Positions 1-4,640 of a stretch of DNA of 6,407 nt are shown here, piece after piece; position 1 is the first letter of the stretch, and each line of letters starts with the position of its first letter. The stretch lies in assembly GCA_017609945.1 (NCBI GenBank), contig JAFCCZ010000056.1, positions 1 through 6,407 on the forward strand, read 5' to 3'. The DNA is from Candidatus Iainarchaeum sp. Its GTDB lineage: Archaea; Iainarchaeota; Iainarchaeia; Iainarchaeales; GCA-2688035. The notes beneath the pieces are model-generated. The model was given only the letters and a program-made list of their open reading frames with translations, was not told where the DNA came from and made no database searches. A program made the translations under genes and the position numbers.

Positions 1-576
1 TTTTGGTAGCACCCCAATGATTTTTGCTTCTGGATACTTTTCCTTGAGCGCTTTTCCCGCGCCCATTACTGTCCCACCAGTTCCAATGCCTGCAACAAAG
101 TAATCTATTTTTTTGCCCACCTGCCTAATTATTTCTTTCCCTGTGCCAATTCTGTGCGCTTCAATATTGTCCCTGTTTTTGAACTGGTTAAGCAGAAAGG
201 TGCTTCCATTGCTCGCCTCCTCTTCCGCCTTTTCAACTGCTTCTTCCATAGATCCCGTTAAATAAATCTCCGCCCCAAAGTACCTTATTAGCTTCCTTCT
301 TTCTTCGCTCATGTATTCCGGCATAAAAATCTTTACCCTGTATCCATTCATGTTTCCCAGCATTGAAAGCGCAATTCCAGTATTGCCGCTTGTCGCTTCC
401 ACAATTGTGAAACCTTTCTTGAGCTCGGCCCTCTTTTCAGCCTGCTCTATCATGAATTTGACCATCCTGTCCTTTATCGAGCCGCTCGGATTCATCGATT
501 CGAGCTTTGCATAGATTGATTCATCCAACTTTATTAGGGGGGTGTTTCCAATCATTCTTAGCACTGAATCAAACAA
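1..576 (-). CDS. Cysteine synthase family PLP enzyme (CysK-like), C-terminus cut by window edge
   Basis: This is the N-terminal 192 residues of a fold-type II pyridoxal-phosphate enzyme. The family makes cysteine from O-acetylserine or O-phosphoserine plus sulfide, or cystathionine from serine and homocysteine. Visible motifs are IGNTPL (residues 9-14), NPSGSIKDR with the PLP-binding lysine at K35, the substrate loop TSGNTG (62-67), MPEYMSEERR (85-94), and the phosphate-binding GTGGT (165-169). The start is a choice. The in-frame TTG at 574-576 gives MFDSVLRMIGNTPL, which fits the family N-terminus (a helix just before IGNTPL), and has a GGGGGG run 7 nt upstream. The ATG at 553-555 would delete that helix. 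With the TTG start the gene overlaps the end of the upstream regulator gene by 19 bp, so the two are probably translationally coupled. The acceptor substrate (OAS, OPS or other) cannot be decided without the C-terminus. Confidence 0.9.
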   Translation of the reverse strand, partial: MFDSVLRMIGNTPLIKLDESIYAKLESMNPSGSIKDRMVKFMIEQAEKRAELKKGFTIVEATSGNTGIALSMLGNMNGYRVKIFMPEYMSEERRKLIRYFGAEIYLTGSMEEAVEKAEEEASNGSTFLLNQFKNRDNIEAHRIGTGKEIIRQVGKKIDYFVAGIGTGGTVMGAGKALKEKYPEAKIIGVLPK

Positions 577-782
577 AATCCAGCCCCCCTTTCAAATTGC
601 TTCTGGCGCAAATCGTCCCAAACAAGGCTTTCCCGCACAAGCCCCTTTTCAATTAACTGCCTGAGATTGTATCTGACCGTTCTCTTAGGGATTTTGCTGC
701 GGTTTGCAATCTGCTTTTGAGAGAGTTTCCCATGGCTGTCCAAAACATTTAGAATAAGTTCACTGGACTTGGCAAAGTCCAT
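558..782 (-). CDS. Small winged helix-turn-helix transcriptional regulator
   Basis: A 74-residue protein that is essentially a single winged-helix DNA-binding domain. It starts with a helix (SSELILNVLDSHG, 6-18), then a helix-turn-helix (SQKQIANRSKIPKRTVRYNL, 21-40) and a recognition-helix continuation RQLIEKGLV. The wing region contains DDLRQKQF (56-63), which resembles the D-M/L-R-Q/R-K wing of small archaeal MarR/TrmB-like regulators. No ligand or dimerisation domain is present. The ATG at 780-782 is preceded on the coding strand by AAGAAGGG directly abutting it, and an in-frame stop lies three codons upstream, which limits the start. The stop is 2 bp before the ATG of the cysteine synthase gene and inside its longer TTG-initiated form, so the two form an operon. 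It may regulate its own operon and the divergent ThiI-like gene. That is inferred from position only. Confidence 0.8.
   Translation of the reverse strand: MDFAKSSELILNVLDSHGKLSQKQIANRSKIPKRTVRYNLRQLIEKGLVRESLVWDDLRQKQFERGAGFCLIQC
584..589 (-). promoter_or_regulatory. Candidate ribosome binding site supporting the TTG start of the cysteine synthase gene
   Basis: On the minus strand the sequence is AAGGGGGGCTGGATTTTG. The G run lies 7 nt before the TTG at 574-576. It is purine-rich and could pair with the pyrimidine-rich end of 16S rRNA. The later ATG at 553-555 has no comparable element at suitable spacing. The site lies inside the regulator gene's 3' end. Confidence 0.45.
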
Positions 783-832
783 CCCTTCTTACAGCCATAA
801 TTACTTAATGCTTGCTTTGCCTTAAATATCTT
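783..832. promoter_or_regulatory. Divergent promoter region between the regulator/cysteine synthase pair and the ThiI-like gene
   Basis: These 50 bp separate two divergent start codons. On the minus strand, ATATTTAA (822-829) resembles an archaeal TATA box. It lies about 40 bp before the regulator ATG, which would leave a short leader containing AAGAAGGG. On the plus strand the only AT-rich element at leaderless distance from the ATG at 833 is around 797-809 (ATAATTACTTAAT), a weaker match. No Shine-Dalgarno precedes 833, which fits a leaderless transcript. The two promoters would overlap, so one bound factor could affect both directions. Confidence 0.45.
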
Positions 833-1756
833 ATGGTAGCGGCAATTCCAGAGAAAAGCAACTGCCTGCTTGTCAAGACAAGCGCAGAGATCGCTCTCAA
901 AAGCAATCAGGTAAGGCAGTTTTTTACGAAAAAGCTTATTTCAAACATCAAGCACTCGCTCAAAAACAATGAAGTTGGGATTGAGAGAATTACGCGCGGC
1001 GGGGGCAGGCTCTACATTTTTGCACCAAACCTCAAAAAGGTTGCAGATGTTTTGGAGAACGTTGTCGGGATTCACGCAATAGCTTTTGCCTTCAAGGGAA
1101 ATTTTAAGGAATATTTGGATATTGAGGCGGCAGTGCTTTGCCAGGCCATGCACTTTCTTAGGAAGGGAGATTCTTTTGCCTTGCGCGTGAAAAGGCTTGC
1201 TGAAACAGACCTCTCTTCAAAGGACTATGAGAACAAATTGGGAAAGGCAGTAATGGACACAATTCCCGGCCTGACGGTTAAGCTGAAAAACCCTGAAAAG
1301 AGGATAACTGTTGAAGTGCGCAAGCGAGATTTCTTTGTTTACTTTTCAGATATCCCGTGCATTCGCGGCCTGCCACTTGGCGTTGAGGGAAACCTTGCCT
1401 TTCTCTTTGAGGGAAAGCCGGAGGAACTGCTTGCAGCCTCTTTGCTAATGTTCCGCGGCTGCAATATTTTTCCTGTTGTGAAGAAGAAGTCCAAGCAAAT
1501 TGAAGCGCATGTTAATAAGTTAAGGGCAATTAACTGCTGGCGGGATTTCGTTTTTACCGAGTGGAAGGGGATTGGGAAGCTGGTTTCCGAGAGAAAAATT
1601 CAGGCAATTGGGCTTGCGGACAGGGGAACCTCAAAAAAGGAAATTGAGGATTACGCAGAGTTTGATGCCAAGCAGCCTGTTGCCGTGCTGAGACCGCTTT
1701 TGCTTTACCCCGAACAGATGGTAAGTGAGAAAAAGGCGTTGCTCTTAAACAATTAG
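833..1756 (+). CDS. ThiI-like protein: NFLD-THUMP tRNA-binding region with a degenerate PP-loop domain
   Basis: A 307-residue homologue of the tRNA 4-thiouridine synthetase ThiI. Residues 12-85 match the N-terminal ferredoxin-like region (KTSAEIALKS, 15-24). Residues 90-175 match the THUMP domain (FALRVKR, 115-121; DLSSKDYENKLG, 126-137; VEVR, 160-163). LPLGVEG (180-186) is the usual linker into the PP-loop ATPase domain. There the catalytic SGGIDS loop is replaced, without a gap, by EGKPEE (193-198), while the flanking LLAASLLMFRGC still aligns. The rest of the domain is shortened by roughly 40 residues. It ends just after a recognisable VLRPLLLY (285-292), so the segment carrying the catalytic cysteine of ThiI is absent. 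It should bind tRNA but not adenylate it. The ATG at 833 is preferred over an in-frame TTG at 812 because the extra seven residues are unlike the family and overlap promoter sequence. The PHP gene follows after 10 bp. Confidence 0.85.
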   Translation: MVAAIPEKSNCLLVKTSAEIALKSNQVRQFFTKKLISNIKHSLKNNEVGIERITRGGGRLYIFAPNLKKVADVLENVVGIHAIAFAFKGNFKEYLDIEAAVLCQAMHFLRKGDSFALRVKRLAETDLSSKDYENKLGKAVMDTIPGLTVKLKNPEKRITVEVRKRDFFVYFSDIPCIRGLPLGVEGNLAFLFEGKPEELLAASLLMFRGCNIFPVVKKKSKQIEAHVNKLRAINCWRDFVFTEWKGIGKLVSERKIQAIGLADRGTSKKEIEDYAEFDAKQPVAVLRPLLLYPEQMVSEKKALLLNN

Positions 1757-1766
1757 GGTTTTCTGC

Positions 1767-2429
1767 ATGAAATTTGATTTGCATCTCCACACCAATTACA
1801 GCAATGACGCCCTTACAAAGCCCTCAACCCTTGTTAGGGAATTGAAGAAAAAGGGATTTTCAGGTTTTGCGATCACCGAGCACAACAATTGCGGTTCGTG
1901 GAAAGAGCTTGAAGCGCTTTCCAAAAAAGAGGGCTTGGTTTTTGTCAAGGGAGAGGAGGTAAAGGCCGTTGAGAACGGCAAAACGGTTGGTGAGATTATT
2001 GGGCTTTTCATGAACCAGGAAATTAAGCCTGCGCCGGCTGACGAAATTTTTGATTCCATAAAGCAGCAGGGCGCTGTCGCGGTTATTGCGCACCCTTTTG
2101 ATTACTTCAGGCACAGTTTTAAGGACCTGGATAAAGCAGCAAAGCGAGCTGACGCAATTGAGGTCTTTAACAGCAGGTGCGTCAGGAGAACCTTTAACAG
2201 AAAGGCAAAAGAGTTTGCTGAAAGCAAGGGCCTTGCTTTTACTGCCGGAAGTGATGCACACCACTCAAGCGAGATTGGCCAGTCCTTTGTGGAGTGCGAT
2301 GCGCAGAATTCTGAGGCTCTGAGGAAAGCAATTCTTGGAAAAAAGGTAAAAATTGGCGGAAGCCTTTCAAGCCCGCTGGTTCACTGTTTCACAGCCCTTT
2401 CAAAGCTGAGGCTTTTGAAGCTTATTTGA
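1767..2429 (+). CDS. PHP-domain metal-dependent phosphoesterase
   Basis: A 220-residue protein of the polymerase and histidinol phosphatase (PHP) superfamily, which hydrolyses phosphoester bonds with a two- or three-metal centre. The metal-binding motifs are all visible: DLHLHT (residues 4-9), ITEHN (36-40, with Glu where many members have Asp), GEEV (62-65), AHPF (108-111), FNSR (134-137) and GSDAHH (161-166). Length and the C-terminal GQSFVE/ALRKAI stretch fit stand-alone archaeal PHP proteins, not a polymerase-associated or histidinol-phosphatase form. The substrate is unknown. Known relatives act on nucleotide or sugar phosphates, but nothing here selects one. The ATG is 10 bp after the ThiI-like stop, so the two are almost certainly cotranscribed. 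The last 8 bp overlap the end of the convergent phosphotransferase gene. Confidence 0.85.
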   Translation: MKFDLHLHTNYSNDALTKPSTLVRELKKKGFSGFAITEHNNCGSWKELEALSKKEGLVFVKGEEVKAVENGKTVGEIIGLFMNQEIKPAPADEIFDSIKQQGAVAVIAHPFDYFRHSFKDLDKAAKRADAIEVFNSRCVRRTFNRKAKEFAESKGLAFTAGSDAHHSSEIGQSFVECDAQNSEALRKAILGKKVKIGGSLSSPLVHCFTALSKLRLLKLI

Positions 2430-3021
2430 ATTTCCTTGCAATCAGAATGCGCTGCATTGCGGAAACATTTGTCAGAACTGCAAGCAACACTACTGTGTAA
2501 ACAAGGTATAGCGGGTTAACGAATGCAAGGATTATGCCAATGAAGAGAATGATCAGCCTTTCGGCCCTCTCAAGAATTCCTCCCCTCAGCTCCCTTCCCT
2601 CCGGAACCAGCCTCTTTTCCTTTGCAGCAGCCTTTGCGTAGGTTGTCATCATGCTGCCAAAAAAGTACAGGAAAATCCACGCATAGCTTGGCCCGAAGAA
2701 CTCAGGCAGTGCAACAAACAGTAGCCCAAAAACAATTATTGCCTCAACATACCTGTCAATTATTGTGTCAAGGTATGCCCCAAACCTGCTTACCGTTCCG
2801 GTTACCCTGGCAACGCTCCCGTCAACCAGGTCAAGGAAGGACGAAACTATGAAGAACGCCCCAGCCAGAAGGAATTGCTCCTGCACCAGAAAGTAGAGCG
2901 CAATAAAGGCCGGCACAAGGGAAAGCAAAGTCCACTGGTTAGCGCTAATTGGAAGCTTGCTGAAAAGCATTCCAATTTTTACCGAGAGCTTTCCAAACCT
3001 CTCCCTTGCAGCGTACAGCAT
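2422..3021 (-). CDS. CDP-alcohol phosphatidyltransferase, probable archaetidylinositol phosphate synthase
   Basis: A 199-residue polytopic membrane enzyme. The full CDP-alcohol phosphotransferase signature DxxDGxxARx8GxxxDxxxD is present at D64, D67, G68, A71, R72, G81, D85 and D89. These residues bind the metals and CDP and supply the catalytic aspartate. Hydrophobic segments lie at about 31-47, 49-63, 92-108, 112-128, 155-170 and 171-186. With inositol-1-phosphate synthase directly upstream, the likely reaction is CDP-archaeol plus inositol-1-phosphate giving archaetidylinositol phosphate plus CMP. This substrate call rests on context and on family features such as ILERAERLI (149-157). The start is the ATG at 3019-3021, 4 bp after the upstream stop and preceded by AGGGAAAG within the end of the upstream gene. 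A longer form would run back into that gene and adds residues foreign to the family. No cytidylyltransferase domain is fused, which argues against a di-inositol-phosphate solute synthase. Confidence 0.87.
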   Translation of the reverse strand: MLYAARERFGKLSVKIGMLFSKLPISANQWTLLSLVPAFIALYFLVQEQFLLAGAFFIVSSFLDLVDGSVARVTGTVSRFGAYLDTIIDRYVEAIIVFGLLFVALPEFFGPSYAWIFLYFFGSMMTTYAKAAAKEKRLVPEGRELRGGILERAERLIILFIGIILAFVNPLYLVYTVVLLAVLTNVSAMQRILIARKFK

Positions 3022-3025
3022 ATTA

Positions 3026-4129
3026 CTATCTTTCCCTTTTGCCCTTAATATATTCTTCCACCATTTCCCTTGCAACTGGGTCTGAGAACTGCTGTTTTGG
3101 ATGTTTCATCGTCCAGGCTGATATAGAAGTCAATGCACCGGAAACGCCCCTGTCAAGCGCAATTTTCAGTGCCCTAATGCCGTCAATTGTGCACCCCGCG
3201 CTGTTTGGGCTGTCCTCCACACTCAACCTTACCTCGATATTTGTTGGAATGTTCCCAAACTTTTCTCCCTCGATCCTGCAGAAGCAAATTTTCTGGTCCT
3301 TAATCCAGGGAATGTAGTCGCTTGGCCCGATATGAATCTTGTCTGCCGGCAAGGGCGCTGGCAAGTTGCTTTGCACTGCCTCGGTTTTTGAAATCTTCTT
3401 TGTCTTTAGCCTGTGGTGCCTTGCCATGTTCAAAAAGTCCGTGTTTCCGCCAACGTTCAACTGGTAGGTTCCGGTAATTTTGACTCCCCTGTCCGCAAAA
3501 AGCCTTGCAAGCGTCCTGTGCATTATGGTTGCGCCAATCTGCGCCTTTATGTCGTCTCCAGCGCACGGCAATCCCTTTTCAATGAACTTTTTCTCCCAGC
3601 TTGGCTCTGAAACAATGAACACAGGCATACAGTTCAGGAAAGCGCACCCAGCATCCAGCGCGGCTTCCGCGTAATACTCTGTTGCCTTCTGCGACCCAAC
3701 AGGCATATAGTTCATCAAAATCTCGGCTCCCGAGTCTTTCAATGCCGTTGCAACGTCAACAGGCTTCTGGTTTTCGTCAGCCCTGAAACTCTCGTCCTCC
3801 GGATACTCTGCCATGTGCTCTGCAATTCCATCCAGCACAGGCCCCTTTTGCACAATCACATCTTTCCATTTTGTAACATTTTGGAAAATCTTTGTGTTGT
3901 TTGGCTTTTCAAGAATTGCCTGGTTCAGCGCCTTTCCAACCTTTCTCTTGTCAACATCAAAAGCTGCAACAAAGTCAATGTCGCTTACCTTGTATCCGCC
4001 GAAAACATTGTGCATCAATCCCGGTACCAACGCATCGTCAGCCGCAACATCCTTATAGTATTCAACTCCCTGAATAAGCGAACTCGCGCAGTTTCCAATT
4101 CCCGCAATCGCAACCTTAATCTTTCCCAT
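3026..4129 (-). CDS. ino1: myo-Inositol-1-phosphate synthase
   Basis: A 367-residue NAD-dependent enzyme that isomerises glucose-6-phosphate to inositol-1-phosphate in the cytoplasm. The Rossmann motif GIGNCASSL is at 10-18. Other family signatures are LMHNVFGGY (38-46), FVAAFDVD (53-60), VQKGPVLDGI (93-102), NYMPVGS (140-146), GDDIKAQIGATIMHR (191-205, including the active-site lysine region), NVGGNTDFLNM (225-235), SKTEAV (247-252), IGPSDY (267-272) and VEDSPNSAG (304-312). Length and motifs match the short actinobacterial/archaeal form, close to the 367-residue Mycobacterium Ino1, and not the longer eukaryotic enzyme. The ATG at 4127-4129 is preferred over the adjacent in-frame TTG because GGTGA lies 6 nt upstream of the ATG. 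The phosphotransferase gene follows after 4 bp, so the operon both makes inositol phosphate and uses it for lipid headgroups. Confidence 0.96.
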   Translation of the reverse strand: MGKIKVAIAGIGNCASSLIQGVEYYKDVAADDALVPGLMHNVFGGYKVSDIDFVAAFDVDKRKVGKALNQAILEKPNNTKIFQNVTKWKDVIVQKGPVLDGIAEHMAEYPEDESFRADENQKPVDVATALKDSGAEILMNYMPVGSQKATEYYAEAALDAGCAFLNCMPVFIVSEPSWEKKFIEKGLPCAGDDIKAQIGATIMHRTLARLFADRGVKITGTYQLNVGGNTDFLNMARHHRLKTKKISKTEAVQSNLPAPLPADKIHIGPSDYIPWIKDQKICFCRIEGEKFGNIPTNIEVRLSVEDSPNSAGCTIDGIRALKIALDRGVSGALTSISAWTMKHPKQQFSDPVAREMVEEYIKGKRER

Positions 4130-4135
4130 CAAAAA

Positions 4136-4143
4136 TCACCCTC
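4136..4143 (-). promoter_or_regulatory. Strong Shine-Dalgarno of the inositol-1-phosphate synthase gene
   Basis: The minus strand reads GAGGGTGATTTTTGATG. GGTGA matches the archaeal anti-Shine-Dalgarno complement and lies 6 nt before the ATG at 4127-4129. This fixes the start and shows that the transcript has a leader, unlike the leaderless-looking genes around it. Confidence 0.75.
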
Positions 4144-4160
4144 ACAATCCCATTTTTTGT

Positions 4161-4207
4161 GAACTTTTTGGAGTGAGCCTCAAAAGGCGAGTGCTCCGAA
4201 AAAGTTC
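4161..4207 (-). other. Long imperfect inverted repeat in the presumed leader of the inositol-lipid operon
   Basis: GAACTTTTT (4161-4169) pairs perfectly with AAAAAGTTC (4199-4207). Next, GGAG (4170-4173) pairs with CTCC (4194-4197), with a single bulged base at 4198. After an asymmetric internal loop (4174-4176 against 4189-4193), GCCT (4177-4180) pairs with AGGC (4185-4188) around a 4-nt loop. That is 17 base pairs in a 47-nt element. It lies 31-78 bp upstream of the inositol-1-phosphate synthase ATG, where a 5' leader would be if transcription starts near the AT-rich block. No T run follows on either strand, so it does not look like an intrinsic terminator. It could be an RNA control element or a protein-binding dyad. 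Confidence 0.6.
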
Positions 4208-4211
4208 CTAT

Positions 4212-4272
4212 TGTTTTATGCTCATAAAATAGTATTTTATATATATAAAACTTTCTGTTTTATGTATAAATC
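4212..4272. promoter_or_regulatory. Divergent promoter/operator with nested AT-rich palindromes and repeated TTTTATG
   Basis: The region between the inositol operon and the PadR gene contains three overlapping perfect dyads. They are TTTTATG-CT-CATAAAA (4214-4229), ATAAAATA-G-TATTTTAT (4224-4240) and TTTTATATATATAAAA (4235-4250). The 9-mer TGTTTTATG also occurs twice in direct orientation (4212-4220 and 4256-4264), 44 bp apart. TATATAAAA (4242-4250) ends 22 bp before the PadR ATG at 4273. That fits a TATA box for a leaderless transcript, since no Shine-Dalgarno is present. On the minus strand, TATA-like sequences in the same block would serve the inositol operon. TATA boxes alone cannot explain the symmetry, so operator function, plausibly for the adjacent PadR protein, is inferred. 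Confidence 0.6.
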
Positions 4273-4593
4273 ATGGTTGCCGGGGAAAGCCGTGAAATTG
4301 CCCGCCTGAAAGAAAAGCTGGGCATTGAAGTGCTCTGGGTTTACATTCTCTCGCTTTTGAGGAAGAGCCCAAGCCATGCATACGTTCTTCGCAGCAAAAT
4401 CCAGGAGCAGTTCGGATTTCGCCCTGGAAACGTTACTGTTTACGTTGTTCTCTACAAGCTTGAGGGCCGCGGTTTTGTTAGCGCAAAGCGTGAGGAAAAC
4501 AGAAAGGTTTACACCATCACCGAGAAGGGCAGAAAGCTTTTCTCCCTTGCGGAAAAGGAATTCAAGGAAAGGGAAAATATTCTGTTTGATTAA
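4273..4593 (+). CDS. PadR-family winged-helix transcriptional regulator
   Basis: A 106-residue protein. The N-terminal helix LEVLWVYILSLLRKSP-like segment (18-33) is followed by the PadR hallmarks: SHAYVLRSKIQEQFGF (34-49, the YGYEL-type helix), GNVTVYVVLYKLEGRGFV (52-69, recognition helix with the vYxvLyxLE pattern), and the wing with ENRKVYTITEKGRKL (75-89). The C-terminal helix (90-106) is short, as in minimal PadR members. PadR proteins are usually repressors acting as dimers on palindromic sites near their own promoter. The gene is divergent from the inositol-1-phosphate synthase operon across 143 bp of palindrome-rich DNA, so control of itself and that operon is the natural hypothesis. 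No effector-binding domain is visible, so the signal is unknown. Confidence 0.87.
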   Translation: MVAGESREIARLKEKLGIEVLWVYILSLLRKSPSHAYVLRSKIQEQFGFRPGNVTVYVVLYKLEGRGFVSAKREENRKVYTITEKGRKLFSLAEKEFKERENILFD

Positions 4594-4596
4594 GTT

Positions 4597-4613
4597 CTAA
4601 TTAAAATAATTAG
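4597..4613. promoter_or_regulatory. AT-rich dyad downstream of the PadR gene, possible promoter element of the Mre11-like gene
   Basis: CTAATT (4597-4602) and AATTAG (4608-4613) form a perfect 6-bp inverted repeat around AAAAT. The centre TTAAAATAA lies 32-40 bp before the ATG at 4641, a reasonable TATA-box distance for a short leader. It begins 3 bp after the PadR stop. It is too AT-rich to be a convincing terminator hairpin, but it could double as an operator. Confidence 0.4.
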
Positions 4614-4640
4614 CCCACCTTAAGTTTATGGGTTTGAATT

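Noticed and set aside
812..832. A TTG start adding seven residues to the ThiI-like protein.
   Set aside because: No ribosome site, residues not family-like, and the stretch overlaps the TATA-like sequence of the divergent promoter.
1860..2264. A 134-residue open frame on the minus strand within the PHP gene.
   Set aside because: It lies entirely inside a gene with clear motifs, and its translation shows no domain and an implausible composition.
3022..3075. A longer start for the phosphotransferase, adding 18 residues inside the inositol-1-phosphate synthase gene.
   Set aside because: The extra residues are unlike the family, and the ATG at 3019-3021 lies 4 bp after the upstream stop with a purine-rich site in front.
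4142..4153. A tiny upstream reading frame (ATG GGA TTG TGA) on the minus strand just before the inositol-1-phosphate synthase start.
   Set aside because: Three codons with no ribosome site of their own; expected by chance in a short leader.
3815..4162. A 115-residue open frame on the plus strand opposite inositol-1-phosphate synthase.
   Set aside because: It is antisense to a strongly conserved enzyme, with no recognisable domain or ribosome site.
4161..4207. The long inverted repeat considered as an intrinsic terminator.
   Set aside because: No T run follows on either strand, and no gene ends into it: both flanking genes point away.
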